Part shown: piece after piece, positions 17,274 through 26,591 of the stretch | Layout of the letters: every line of letters begins with the position of its first letter | Position numbering within the stretch: the stretch's first letter is position 1 | NCBI RefSeq assembly: GCF_005937885.2 | Contig: NZ_CP042176.1 | Span: forward strand, 1,173,501-1,237,500 | Length of the DNA: 64,000 bases | DNA from: Bradyrhizobium sp. KBS0727 | Lineage (GTDB): Bacteria > Pseudomonadota > Alphaproteobacteria > Rhizobiales > Xanthobacteraceae | Direction of reading: 5' to 3' | Program-made: the position numbers and the translations under genes | Notes under the pieces: model-generated | What the model saw: only the letters and a program-made list of their open reading frames with translations | Told to the model about the DNA's origin: nothing | The model's database searches: none

Positions 17274-17591
17274 GATGGACCTCCTTCGCGCCCAACAGCC
17301 CCCGCCGTGGCGATGTCTCCGGGCCGTGAACCCATCTGTGGACGCCCCGCAAGATGCAAGCGGTTTTTGAAGAAGTTCGGCACGTAGTCGGATGCTGCCA
17401 TCTGTCCGGCCTCTGATGATGCAGCGATAAAGCTGCGGGCCCGTATGGGAGTTCGCGGACCGGAACCAAATCATAAATGCGTGCTCCAGGCACGATGGGT
17501 TCATCTGGTTCTTCCGGTCCCGTCTCGCCGACTGTTGCGCCATACCCTCCTTCGACCGACTACATCTCTGACGACCTCAGGCCCGCCAGGC
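17274..17591. other. intergenic region beside an IS remnant
   Basis: A gap of 318 bases between the hydrolase start and the IS110 fragment. No gene is supported. It probably includes the hydrolase promoter and sequence scarred by the insertion event. Confidence 0.35.
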
Positions 17592-17878
17592 TCACGCCTT
17601 GGCGGCGACCGGAGCCTTGTAATTCTCCTGCTTTACAAGTAGCGCCCAAACGATCCGCGCCATCTTGTTGGCGAGCGCAACAGTCACCAACATCCGCGGC
17701 TTGCGAGCCAGTATCTGTTCGAGCCAAGAACCCTTTGGTGCGCCGCGTTTGCCTGCCTGCTTTACGACGGCGCTACTGCCAATGATGAGTAGGCGTCTGA
17801 GCGTGCGCTCGCCCATTTTGGACGTCGCGCCAAGCTTCTGCTTGCCGCCTGTCGACCTTTGAAGAGGCGTGTAATCTA
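17592..17878 (-). pseudogene. IS110 family transposase, C-terminal remnant
   Basis: The frame reads TPLQRSTGGKQKLGATSKMG, then ERTLRRLLIIGSSAVV and LARKPRMLVTVALANKMARI, then WALLVKQENY. This is the C-terminal transposase_20 part of rhizobial IS110 elements. Resemblance stops abruptly upstream of about 17878, so roughly the first three quarters of the transposase is missing. No complete element ends were identified. It marks past insertion next to the probable acquired cassette at 18-23 kb. Confidence 0.8.
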
Positions 17879-18078
17879 AATTCCTGTTCGCCGTCGGCCC
17901 AATTCAATCAACGCGAGTGTCAATTCATCAACTGGATGTGATCACAATACGCGCATATTGCAAGCGGGGTGACCACGTCGGTTGGCTTCGCTAAATCTCG
18001 CGTTGCGGCCTGCGCACCCCCGCCGACGGCAGCATCGAAGCGGACCGACAATGCGTAGCTGCCTTGCTTCCATGAGTG

Positions 18079-19482
18079 CTATCGCGCCAATTCCAACAGC
18101 CGACGACAGTCCGCCGGCAGCCGCCGTTCGTTGAGGTTGGTCACGCAGAGCAATAGTCCCTGCTGCCGGGCAGGTTGCATGTACCACGCCGACATCGGAC
18201 GAGGCGCGAGGCCGAACTCCAGCGCGCGTGAAGCGATGTGCACGTCTGACGCGGACCTGGGAAGCAGGAGCACCACTGCAAGACCGGCGGTCGCCTGCAC
18301 CTTTATCGAGTTTGGCGCCATTTCTCCCAGGCAACGAAGCAGGCTCTCCCGTCGAGCGGCGTAAAGCCGCTTCATGCGGCGCAGATGGCGAAGATAGTGA
18401 CCTTCCCGCAGGAATTCCGCCACAGCGCGCTGCATGCCTGCAGCCGGCGCCGGCGCCAGGGAAGCAGCGAGCTCAGCGAACCGACGGCTCAGTTCCGGCG
18501 GCACGACCATGAAACCCAGGCGAAGCGCCGGGCTGATCGTTTTGCTGAAACTGCCTATGTGCAACACCCGTCCTCCATGATCGAGAGATGCAAGAGCCGG
18601 AGCCGCCCGTCCTTTCAGCTGTAGTTCGCTCAGGTAATCGTCCTCGATGATCCAGCTGTCGTTGCGCCGAGCCCAGGCGAGCAGTGCAAGCCGCCGCGGC
18701 AGCGACATCGTCATGCCGAGCGGCGCCTGCTGGCCTGGTGTCACAACTGCCAATTTCGCTCCAGCGGCAGTGTGGACACCAGCGGCAACATCCAGTCCTT
18801 CCGCATCGACCGAGACTGCTGTCACAACCATGCCAGCCAGGCCGAGTGCGGTGCGAGTGAGCGGAAAGCCTGGATCCTCGATCCAGGCTTCCATTCTTTC
18901 AAGCTGAAGCCCTCGGATGGCCAGACCGAGCGCACCGGAGAATCCACCTGTTATGAGCACCTGAGAGGGATTGCACCTGACGCCGCGGGCCAGCCCCAAG
19001 TAGGCCGCGACCTCCTTTCGCAGCTCCGGATCGCCACGCGGATCCGGATACGTCACCGGCGCCACCGCAGCCCGCCGGGTCTCACGAGTAAGGATGCGTG
19101 ACCACAGCTTGAATGGGAAGGCGTCTTGAGCGGGCACGCCCATCTGAAATGCCAGCGGCGCGTTTCCGTACTCGTGAAAGAGGTCCGGTAGAAGCGGGGC
19201 TTCCGGCGACCCATCAGGTATTGAGGATCGGGACTGCCGCTCGGCCACACGAGTTCCTCCCGGCCCGAGACCAATCGCGAATTGCTCCGCGATGAGACGC
19301 TCGTAAGCCACACGCACGGTGCCGCGGGAGACGCCGAGTTGAGCGGCCAGATCTTGCCAAGAGGGCAACCGCGCGCCCGAGGCGAGCCGTCCGTTCTCGA
19401 TACCCTCCCGGATCGCCGAATATATCTGGGCAGCCAGCGGAATCCTTCTGGCACGATCGAGTTGAATAGGGAGGGCGGCCAT
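18079..19482 (-). CDS. MocR/PdxR-type GntR regulator with aminotransferase domain
   Basis: A 467-residue fusion. Residues about 12-75 are a GntR winged helix (LAAQLGVSRGTVRVAYERL). Residues about 115-460 are a fold-type I aminotransferase domain with PLP Lys in SFSKTISPALRLGF and the IIEDDYLSE cofactor motif. Regulators of this type bind PLP and usually control an adjacent divergent gene, here the NADPH oxidoreductase at 19630. The sensed ligand is unknown. GXGG after the HTH (GLGPGGTRVAE) forms the linker. Confidence 0.9.
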   Translation of the reverse strand: MAALPIQLDRARRIPLAAQIYSAIREGIENGRLASGARLPSWQDLAAQLGVSRGTVRVAYERLIAEQFAIGLGPGGTRVAERQSRSSIPDGSPEAPLLPDLFHEYGNAPLAFQMGVPAQDAFPFKLWSRILTRETRRAAVAPVTYPDPRGDPELRKEVAAYLGLARGVRCNPSQVLITGGFSGALGLAIRGLQLERMEAWIEDPGFPLTRTALGLAGMVVTAVSVDAEGLDVAAGVHTAAGAKLAVVTPGQQAPLGMTMSLPRRLALLAWARRNDSWIIEDDYLSELQLKGRAAPALASLDHGGRVLHIGSFSKTISPALRLGFMVVPPELSRRFAELAASLAPAPAAGMQRAVAEFLREGHYLRHLRRMKRLYAARRESLLRCLGEMAPNSIKVQATAGLAVVLLLPRSASDVHIASRALEFGLAPRPMSAWYMQPARQQGLLLCVTNLNERRLPADCRRLLELAR

Positions 19483-19629
19483 CGCGCGATGGTACAGCCA
19501 GAATCGGCAATCTTGGTACTGTTTTTATGACCGGGCGCAACGCATCTGTTCGCTAGCAGCGACCGGCGCGGTCCCGATCCGTCAGGCTTAGCGGAAGCCC
19601 GGGTCAAAATAACCGAGGAGAAAATCATC

Positions 19630-20547
19630 ATGAAGGCAATCGTTGTGACGGAACAGGCGGTGGGAACGGCCGGGATGAAGCTGGTAGAGCGGCCCGAGCC
19701 GCAGGCAGCGATAAACGACGTCGTCGTGAGGGTTCATGCGTCGGGATTCGTTCCGACTGAGCTGACGTGGCCCTCGACCTGGACCGATCGCCTCGACCGT
19801 GACCGAACACCCTCGATCCCCGGCCATGAGCTGGCCGGAGTGGTCACCGCTCTCGGCTACGGCACGACCGGGCTGTCGGTGGGACAGCGAGTGTTCGGCC
19901 TCGCCGACTGGTATCGCGACGGCACCTTGGCGGAGTATGTAGCCATGGAGGCACGCAACCTCGCGCCGCTGCCGGGCGACGTCGACTTCACGGTGGGCGC
20001 GAGTCTGCCAATCTCGGGCCTCACCGCGTGGCAGGGACTGTTCCAGCACGGTCGCCTTCAGGCGGGGCAGAGCGTACTCGTGCACGGCGCGGCCGGCGCA
20101 GTCGGTTCGACGGTGACGCAGCTCGCACGAGAGTTCGGCGCCCACGTCATCGGCGCCGGACGCGCCGCCGACCGTCAGGCGGTGCTCGACTTCGGCGCGC
20201 AGGACTTCGTCGACCTCGACAACGACGCCCTGGAAGACGTCGGCAGAGTCGATCTGGTGTTCGATGGCATCGGCGGCGACGTCGGCAAGCGGTCCGCAGC
20301 CCTGATTCGAGCCGGAGGAACGCTGGTGTCCATCATCGGGCCGGCCGAGGCACGGCCCGCCGATGGCCTCGCGGTCGACTTCGTCGTCGAGTCCGATCGT
20401 GCCCAACTGAGTGAGATCGTCCAGCGGGTGCGGGACGGACGACTGCGGACGAACATCGACAACGTCTCGACCCTCGATGATGCCGTCGCCGCCTTGAACC
20501 CGACCGCGCGACGCAAGGGAAAGACGATCATCCGCGTTCGTCCCTGA
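19630..20547 (+). CDS. NADP-dependent zinc-free alcohol dehydrogenase/quinone reductase type
   Basis: A 305-residue MDR-superfamily enzyme. The N-terminal GroES-like domain includes IPGHELAGVVTALGYG; the Rossmann part has SVLVHGAAGAVGSTVTQLAR near residue 155. The Cys/His set for structural zinc is absent, as in quinone-oxidoreductase-like members. The start has GAGGAG upstream. It is divergent from the MocR regulator and followed by nitroreductase and efflux genes on the same strand. Its resemblance to actinobacterial enzymes suggests acquisition, which was not tested. Confidence 0.88.
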   Translation: MKAIVVTEQAVGTAGMKLVERPEPQAAINDVVVRVHASGFVPTELTWPSTWTDRLDRDRTPSIPGHELAGVVTALGYGTTGLSVGQRVFGLADWYRDGTLAEYVAMEARNLAPLPGDVDFTVGASLPISGLTAWQGLFQHGRLQAGQSVLVHGAAGAVGSTVTQLAREFGAHVIGAGRAADRQAVLDFGAQDFVDLDNDALEDVGRVDLVFDGIGGDVGKRSAALIRAGGTLVSIIGPAEARPADGLAVDFVVESDRAQLSEIVQRVRDGRLRTNIDNVSTLDDAVAALNPTARRKGKTIIRVRP

Positions 20548-20648
20548 GCAACGCACGCCCATTGATGCACGCAGCCGGCCCGCGCTGTCCAGGTCGATCG
20601 GCTGGCGAGCGCCGATGTCAACCTATCCCCTCACCCAGAGGAAACACC

Positions 20649-21302
20649 ATGACCGACGGAATCACGATGACCAACGGAACCACCATGACCAACGCCGTCA
20701 TCGAATGCATCCTGAGCCGCAGCGCCGCCAAGTACTACGACCCTGCTGCCACCTTGAGCGACGACCAAATCCGCGAGCTGGTGCGAATCGGCACCACCGC
20801 GCCGACGTCCTTCCACTTGCAGAACTGGCGCTTCATCGCCGTACGCACGCCAGAAGCCAAGGCTCGGTTGCGTCCGATTGCGTGGGATCAGCCCGCGATC
20901 ACCGAAGCAGCCGTTACCTTCATCGTCTGCGGCCAGTTGGCCGATTCCAGCGTAATACCAGGGCGCCTGGCACCGCTGGTGGAAGCGGGCATCATGCCGG
21001 CAAAGATGGTGCCGGATTGGGAAATCCCCGCACGCGATCTGTATATGGAGTATCCGCAGCGCCAGCGCGACGAGGCGGTACGCACCGGCACCTTCGGCGC
21101 GGCGGCGATGATCTATGCGGCCCGCTCGCTGGGCCTGGGTTCGACGCCGATGATCGGTTTCGATGCCGAAGCAGTGGCCCGCGAGTTCGCTCTGGCCGAG
21201 GACGAAGTGCCGGTCATGCTGTTGTCCGTAGGAACGGAGCGTCCGGGAAACTGGCCGCAGAAGCCGCGCCGTCCGGTGGCCGATGTGCTGGAATTCGCAT
21301 AG
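20649..21302 (+). CDS. nitroreductase family protein (NfsA/Frp-like)
   Basis: A 217-residue FMN enzyme: SRSAAKYYDPAATLSD, then TAPTSFHLQNWRFIAV, the FMN-phosphate region, and GTFGAAAMIYAARSLGLGS at the dimer interface. Such enzymes reduce nitro groups, quinones or flavins with NAD(P)H. The ATG at 20649 has AGAGGAA upstream. Its N-terminus is odd: MTDGITMTNGTTMTN is a triple near-repeat (T-[DN]-G-[IT]-T-M), giving three possible in-frame starts. It lies between the oxidoreductase and the efflux pump, probably one transcript. Confidence 0.88.
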   Translation: MTDGITMTNGTTMTNAVIECILSRSAAKYYDPAATLSDDQIRELVRIGTTAPTSFHLQNWRFIAVRTPEAKARLRPIAWDQPAITEAAVTFIVCGQLADSSVIPGRLAPLVEAGIMPAKMVPDWEIPARDLYMEYPQRQRDEAVRTGTFGAAAMIYAARSLGLGSTPMIGFDAEAVAREFALAEDEVPVMLLSVGTERPGNWPQKPRRPVADVLEFA

Positions 21303-21388
21303 TTGCGCGCGCCCGCGAATTGGTCGAGGCGCCAGCCGCGGACAGCTCGCGCGCCGCGAATCGTTCGACCTGACCTGAGGGATTTGTC

Positions 21389-22825
21389 GTGAGCAGCGCG
21401 TCGCTGATCCTGACCGACGGCAGCCTGGCGTTCTCCGAGCCTAAGGGCGCCGGCGCGCAGGGCAGCACAAAGGTGCTCGCCGCGTCGAGCCTGGGTAGCT
21501 GCCTCGTGTTCGTCAGCAGCGCCGTGGTCACGGTCGCGCTCGCGGCGATTGGCCGAGAGATGCGCCTGTCGCCGCTCGACCTGCAGTGGGTGATGAACGC
21601 CGAGCTCCTGCCGCTCGCGGCCCTGACCTTGGTCGCCGGCGCTCTGGGTGACCGGTTCGGACAGAAGCGGATATTCCTCGCGGGGATCGCTCTCTATGGC
21701 CTGGGCACGACCGCGATTGGTTTCGCGCCGAGTTTCGCCCCACTCATCGTCAGCCGGTTCCTGCAAGGCTTGGGCGAAGCCTTGATCCTGCCCAACGGCC
21801 TTTCCGTGCTCGGGCAGGCCTTTCCCGCCGACAAGAAAGCCCGTGCGGTCGGCATCTGGTCCGCCGCCGCGGCTGTCGCCAGCGGCGTCGCGCCCGCAAT
21901 CGCCGGCGCGATCCTCGATCACGGGTCCTGGCGGACAACCTTTCTGATGCTCCTGCCCGTCGTTGCCGGCGCGCTGGCCGTCGGCACCGTGTGGATACCC
22001 AAGGACCCCCCGACGAGCCACGCCCGGGTCGACGTCGGCGGCGCGGTCTTTTCGACAGTCGGGCTCGGCGGGCTGGGTGCGGGGCTGACCAGCCTGACCA
22101 ACGGTTCCGGTCTGAACCTTTGGGTGCTCGTCACCCTGATCGTCGGTCTGGGCGGCTTAGCCTGCCTCATCGTGACCGAACGCCGATTAGGCGACAACGC
22201 CATGCTGCCCCCGTCCCTCTTCGCCTCGCGGTCGGTCGTCGGCGCGAACCTATTCACCGCGCTCCTCTACGGAGCGTTCACGATCATGCTAACCTTGATC
22301 CCGTTCGTGATGATCCGGGGCGCGCACCTGCCGACACTGGTGGCGGGCCTGGCCTTCATTCCCCTGCAAGTGCTGATTACGGTCGTCTCGCCGCTCGCCG
22401 GCATGCTCTGCCGCGGGTTCGGCCGGCGCTTGCCATTGTTCGCCGGCGGCGCCGTCGTCGCCTTGGGATGCGCCATGACGCTCCGTGTCGGTTCGAGCGC
22501 GACCTATTGGGCGGACATCTTCCCCGCCATCCTGTTGCTGTCGCTGGGCATGAGCCTGGCGATCGCGCCGTTGACGACCCTCGTCCTCACCTCCGTCGAG
22601 TCCGATCGCGCCGGAACAGCGTCTGGCGTCAACAGCGCGGTATCACGTGTCGGGTCCCTCTTCGCCATCGCTCTGCTCGGCGGCGTCCTGCAGCAGGGCG
22701 GTCCTCAGCTGTTCTCAGGATTCCACATGGCAATCGCTGTCGCCGCGGTCGCGTGTGTTCTCGCCACGCTCGCGGTGTTCATTATCGAGCCGGGGCCCCA
22801 CGTCGACTTCATCCCGCGAGACTGA
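21389..22825 (+). CDS. MFS transporter, DHA2 family (EmrB/QacA type)
   Basis: A 478-residue membrane protein with about 14 hydrophobic segments. The motif LVAGALGDRFGQKRIFLAG near residue 80 is the MFS loop 2-3 signature, and SAAAAVASGVAPAIAGAILD is the antiporter motif C region. The GTG at 21389 has GAGGGA upstream. DHA2 pumps export drugs or hydrophobic compounds by proton antiport. Clustering with a PLP-regulator and two reductases suggests detoxification of a redox-active or nitro compound. Confidence 0.9.
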   Translation: MSSASLILTDGSLAFSEPKGAGAQGSTKVLAASSLGSCLVFVSSAVVTVALAAIGREMRLSPLDLQWVMNAELLPLAALTLVAGALGDRFGQKRIFLAGIALYGLGTTAIGFAPSFAPLIVSRFLQGLGEALILPNGLSVLGQAFPADKKARAVGIWSAAAAVASGVAPAIAGAILDHGSWRTTFLMLLPVVAGALAVGTVWIPKDPPTSHARVDVGGAVFSTVGLGGLGAGLTSLTNGSGLNLWVLVTLIVGLGGLACLIVTERRLGDNAMLPPSLFASRSVVGANLFTALLYGAFTIMLTLIPFVMIRGAHLPTLVAGLAFIPLQVLITVVSPLAGMLCRGFGRRLPLFAGGAVVALGCAMTLRVGSSATYWADIFPAILLLSLGMSLAIAPLTTLVLTSVESDRAGTASGVNSAVSRVGSLFAIALLGGVLQQGGPQLFSGFHMAIAVAAVACVLATLAVFIIEPGPHVDFIPRD

Positions 22826-22871
22826 CCCGTTCGGTGTCCGTAATCAGCAGGCCGGCAAGTCCGCGTACTAA

Positions 22872-23756
22872 TTATATACCCAAAAGCTTCCGGGCGTTGG
22901 CCTTCATCACCTTGGGCCTGATCTCGTCGCGGATCTCGAGCTTGGCGAAATCGGCGAGCCAGCGGTCCGGTGTGATCACCGGCCAGTCCGAGCCGAACAG
23001 CATCTTGTCCTGCAGGATCGAGTTGATATAGCGCACCAGAATCGGCGGAAAATATTTCGGCGACCAGCCGGAGAGGTCGATATAGACGTTCGGCTTGTGG
23101 GTCGCGACCGACAGCGCCTCTTCCTGCCAGGGGAAGGACGGGTGAGCGAGAATGATTTTCAGATCCGGAAAATCCGCCGCCACGTCGTCCATGTACATCG
23201 GGTTGGAATATTTCAGCCGCATCCCCATGCCGCCGGGCATGCCGCTTCCGACGCCGGTCTGTCCGGTGTGAAACAGCGCGATCGCGCCGCCCTCGTTGAT
23301 GGCTTCGTAGAGCGGATAGGCCATGCGGTCGTTGGCATAGAAGCCCTGCATGGTCGGATGGAATTTGAAGCCGCGGACGCCGTATTCCTCGATCAGCTTC
23401 TTCGCCTCGCGCACGCCGAGCTTGCCCTTGTGCGGATCGATGCTGACGAACGGTATCAGGACGTCGAGATGGTCGGAGGCAATCTCCAGCATCTCGTAAT
23501 TGTTGTAACGGCGAAAACCGGTTTCGCGCTCGGCATCGACCGGGAAGATCACGGCAGCGATGTTCTTGGAGCGGTAGTAGGCCGCGGTTTCCGGCACGGT
23601 CGGCGGATGCTTGTGCGGCGACTTGAAATACTCGGCCATCTGCGCCTGGAAATCGTCATAGCCGTCGTCGCCATGCATGCCGCAGGGTTCTTCGGCATGG
23701 GTGTGGATGTCGATGGCTGTGACTTTTTCGATATCAGGCAGTTTGAGCTTGGGCAT
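22872..23756 (-). CDS. amidohydrolase family protein (ACMSD-like)
   Basis: A 294-residue TIM-barrel hydrolase. IDIHTHAEEP near residue 15 has the HxH metal pair, VRGFKFHPTMQGF and ALFHTGQTGVGSG give further ligands, ILAHPSFPWQEEAL the next His, and MLFGSDWPVIT the final Asp. This pattern is amidohydrolase_2, which includes decarboxylases and lactonases. It is divergent from two MaoC-type genes and may share their pathway, an aromatic or fatty-acid-like degradation step; the substrate is unknown. Confidence 0.88.
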   Translation of the reverse strand: MPKLKLPDIEKVTAIDIHTHAEEPCGMHGDDGYDDFQAQMAEYFKSPHKHPPTVPETAAYYRSKNIAAVIFPVDAERETGFRRYNNYEMLEIASDHLDVLIPFVSIDPHKGKLGVREAKKLIEEYGVRGFKFHPTMQGFYANDRMAYPLYEAINEGGAIALFHTGQTGVGSGMPGGMGMRLKYSNPMYMDDVAADFPDLKIILAHPSFPWQEEALSVATHKPNVYIDLSGWSPKYFPPILVRYINSILQDKMLFGSDWPVITPDRWLADFAKLEIRDEIRPKVMKANARKLLGI

Positions 23757-23859
23757 TTGGGGTTTCCAGGCTTGCTTTTTGGGTTCGGGAAATTGATTAT
23801 ACTATATAACAAATTCCGCAAGGCGGCAGAAACAAGAGCGCGGAAACAGGGAGGATCGC

Positions 23860-24360
23860 ATGGTCCAAGGCCAACCTGAAGCCAAACCGGAGTCGGAAGC
23901 CTTCGAAACCGATTTCTGGAAAGACGCCAATCTGCGCAAGGCGTGGGACGACATCGTCCCCGGCGCGCCGCGCAAGACCCTTCCCTACACGCTGACCAGA
24001 GAAGCGATCGAGCTCTACTGCAAATCGGTCGGCGAGGATCACCCGATCTATTTCGACGAGGCCTATGCCAAAACCACCCGCTATGGCGGGCTGATCGCGC
24101 CGCCCTCGATCCATATCCTCCTGATGTTTTCCTGCACGCCGGCGGATGACTGGATGCGCTCGCCGGGCACCGTCAATGCCGGGCAGTCCTGGAGCTACAA
24201 CCTTCCGGCGCGGCCGGGTGACGTGATCCGGCTCGAGGCCCGCGCGCTCGACAAGTTCATCAAGCGCGAGCGGCTGTTCGTGGTGCACGATAACGTCTTC
24301 TTCAACCAGCGCGATGAAGTGATCTGCTCCGGCCGCGGCTGGACCATCCGGCCGGTTTGA
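23860..24360 (+). CDS. MaoC-like / FAS1-type dehydratase, likely non-catalytic subunit
   Basis: A 166-residue hot-dog-fold protein. LYCKSVGEDHPIYFDEAYA corresponds to the MaoC active-site stretch, but the expected N-P-x-H is H-P-x-Y, so the catalytic His is missing. RYGGLIAPPSIHIL is the following substrate loop. The ATG at 23860 has AGGGAGG upstream. The next gene, 12 bases on, keeps the full motif, so the two probably form a hetero-oligomeric hydratase. Confidence 0.82.
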   Translation: MVQGQPEAKPESEAFETDFWKDANLRKAWDDIVPGAPRKTLPYTLTREAIELYCKSVGEDHPIYFDEAYAKTTRYGGLIAPPSIHILLMFSCTPADDWMRSPGTVNAGQSWSYNLPARPGDVIRLEARALDKFIKRERLFVVHDNVFFNQRDEVICSGRGWTIRPV

Positions 24361-24372
24361 GGGGAGGGCGCG

Positions 24373-24810
24373 ATGACCACCACATTCGAAAATCTCACTG
24401 CCGGCGATGCCATCGACGGACCCACCTTCGCGGTCTCTCGCGAATCCATTCGCCTGTTTTGCGACGCTTCGCTCGACTACAACCCGCTGCATCTCGACGA
24501 CGACTATATGAAGGGCAGCTTTGGCAAGACCAATTTCGGCGGCATCATCATGCACGGCATGAACAATTTCGGGCTGATCTCGCGGATGCTGACCGACTGG
24601 GCCTATCCGCGCGGCGCCATCCATCGCCGGCTGGAAACGCGATGGGTCAAGCCGGTGCGGCCCGGCGACACCATCCAGCCCAGCGGCATCGTCAAGTCGA
24701 AGCAGGTGACCAAGAGTTCGCGCTGGGTGCTGATCGACGTCATGGTCCGCAACCAGGCCGGCGACAAGGTCGCGACCGGTGAGGCGATGGTGGAATTTCC
24801 GCACGATTGA
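24373..24810 (+). CDS. MaoC family dehydratase, catalytic subunit
   Basis: A 145-residue hot-dog-fold protein with the hydratase-2 motif intact: CDASLDYNPLHLDDDYMKGS has the catalytic Asp and His, followed by NFGGIIMHGMNNFG. It likely hydrates or dehydrates an acyl-CoA thioester. GGGGAGGG precedes the start, and it is tightly coupled to the upstream MaoC-like gene. Together with the divergent amidohydrolase it suggests a catabolic module. Confidence 0.86.
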   Translation: MTTTFENLTAGDAIDGPTFAVSRESIRLFCDASLDYNPLHLDDDYMKGSFGKTNFGGIIMHGMNNFGLISRMLTDWAYPRGAIHRRLETRWVKPVRPGDTIQPSGIVKSKQVTKSSRWVLIDVMVRNQAGDKVATGEAMVEFPHD

Positions 24811-24955
24811 TGGCGGCGGGAGTTGCAGCGCGATGTTGGAATAGTGCCGGTGATTTGCCCGACGTGTCAAAATGTTTTCGCTGTAAAGCCTCCCCGCCAG
24901 CGAGCACCTTGCTACTTTGCATGGGGTTGTTTTTGATACTTTTGATTGGGACCGT

Positions 24956-26017
24956 CTACTCGGCGGGAACGCCAGTCGTTCCGCGGGTCGTCAGCCGGCT
25001 GCCCCTGGGCCGATTGGCGAGGTGCGCGTTCGGCGCCACCACGTCGGTGGCGAGGCCGATACCTGCCAGGAAGCGGATGGTGAGCCAGGTGTTGTCGATT
25101 TCCCACCAGCGATGACCATGGCGCGCCGAGCGCGGGTCGGCGTGATGGTTGTTGTGCCAGCCTTCGCCGTTGGAGATCAGGCCGACAATGAGGTTGTTGC
25201 GGCTGTCCTCGTCGGTCTCGTAATTCCGGTAGCCCCATAGATGGTTCACCGAATTGACCGCCCAGGTAATATGCCAAACCAAAACAGTACGGACGAACAC
25301 GCCGAACATCAGGATGCTCAGTCCGGTCTGTGTTGCCTCTGATAGCGTTTCCCCGAACAGCCACGCCGTCGCGAAGCCGGCGGCGAAGAACAACGGCATT
25401 TGCAGCAGATTGATCCAGACCAGCCCATTATGGCGTTCGAGCGCGACATAGAAGCGATCGCGCAGGATGTCCTTGGCATAACGCTCGTAGATCCCGAGCC
25501 GCGACAGTTCGGGCTGGTGGACCAGGATCCAGCCGATGTGGCTCCAGAAAAAACTTGCCAGCGGCGTATGCGGGTCCGGCTGTTCGTCGGCGAATTGATG
25601 GTGACGGCGATGGATCGCGACCCAACGCGCGGGCGTTTCCTGCAGGCAAGACATCGCGATCACGACCATCATGTGCTCCAGCCATTTCGGGCATGTCACG
25701 CCGCGATGGGTCAGAAGCCGGTGGTAGCAAAGGTTGATGCCGAACAGCCCGCACAGGTGAGTGCCGGCGATCGCCAGGATGAGCCCGCTCCAACTGAAAT
25801 AACCCGGCAGGAAGGCCAGCAATGCCAGCACATGATAGGCGCCGATCACGATGATGTAGGGCCAGTTGAGCTGAAACGGCCGCACGCCCGCCGGGAGCGG
25901 AATCGGGGAGTTCGCCAAGGACGGGGACAGGGCGGGGGAAAGGTCAGTGGGGTCAAGTACGGCAGCTTTTGCGATCGGCCGGGGAGCGGTCGTCATTCCG
26001 GGATTGGTCCATTTCAT
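24956..26017 (-). CDS. membrane fatty-acid desaturase (acyl-CoA/acyl-lipid delta-9 type)
   Basis: About 353 residues with four hydrophobic segments. All three His boxes are present: HRLLTH, HRRHHQFAD and NNHHADPRSARHG, which bind the di-iron centre. The order and the HxxHH variants match the stearoyl-CoA desaturase-type branch. The start is uncertain: ATG codons at 26017 and 25996 both lack a strong ribosome-binding site. It would introduce a double bond into saturated acyl chains in the inner membrane. Transcribed alone. Confidence 0.9.
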   Translation of the reverse strand: MKWTNPGMTTAPRPIAKAAVLDPTDLSPALSPSLANSPIPLPAGVRPFQLNWPYIIVIGAYHVLALLAFLPGYFSWSGLILAIAGTHLCGLFGINLCYHRLLTHRGVTCPKWLEHMMVVIAMSCLQETPARWVAIHRRHHQFADEQPDPHTPLASFFWSHIGWILVHQPELSRLGIYERYAKDILRDRFYVALERHNGLVWINLLQMPLFFAAGFATAWLFGETLSEATQTGLSILMFGVFVRTVLVWHITWAVNSVNHLWGYRNYETDEDSRNNLIVGLISNGEGWHNNHHADPRSARHGHRWWEIDNTWLTIRFLAGIGLATDVVAPNAHLANRPRGSRLTTRGTTGVPAE

Positions 26018-26132
26018 GGGAGATCTGGCCAACGCGTTACCGGCCCTGATCCCTCTTATACGGTTCGAGCCTGCTTCGGGGTCCAAAATCTGAGGCTAAT
26101 TGACGCTCGCTTTGACAAAATCGCTGGAGAAT

Positions 26133-26151
26133 CAGTTCCATAGCGGAACTG
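26133..26151. other. short hairpin upstream of the desaturase
   Basis: CAGTTCC and GGAACTG (26133-26139 and 26145-26151) pair around a five-base loop in the gap between the divergent desaturase and rpmJ genes. A TTGACA lies at 26112 on the plus strand. It may be an operator; no family is assigned. Confidence 0.25.
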
Positions 26152-26325
26152 GAGGACGGATTGATGCGCAATCGCAGGGTCGATTGACATCCAGCCCCGC
26201 GATGGCTTAGAAACCGCGCATCCCGGGCGGATCGCCGCTGGCGGGGTTAATCCCATTTTGCCACACTCGGGCATGTATTCAGGTTCGGCCTTCAACACGG
26301 CCTTTCGAAGCATCAGGATTGTCCC

Positions 26326-26451
26326 ATGAAGGTCCGTAACTCGTTGAAATCGCTGCGCGGCCGTCACCGCAACAACCGTCTGGTCCGCCGCAAGGGCCGG
26401 GTTTACGTGATCAACAAGGTGCAGCGCCGCTTCAAGGCTCGCCAAGGCTGA
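26326..26451 (+). CDS. rpmJ: 50S ribosomal protein L36, zinc-free form
   Basis: A 41-residue basic protein beginning [20 protein letters not shown] and ending in RRFKARQG, the alphaproteobacterial L36. It lacks the CxxC...C/H zinc-binding residues of the C+ form, so it is the C- type. L36 binds 23S rRNA in the large subunit. It is a free-standing gene, as is usual in this order. Short near-repeats of GATCTGACAAGGC follow the stop. Confidence 0.95.
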   Translation: MKVRNSLKSLRGRHRNNRLVRRKGRVYVINKVQRRFKARQG

Positions 26452-26591
26452 TCTGACAAGGCCGATCTGACAAGGCTAAGCCGACCAGGCTAAGGCCTTC
26501 GCCCGGCTTTTTCGCCCCGCGACCCCTCGCTTCACAGGTCTTTGACGACGTGCTGCTTTGCAGCGCGGTTTTGCACGTCTAGACTTGGCGT

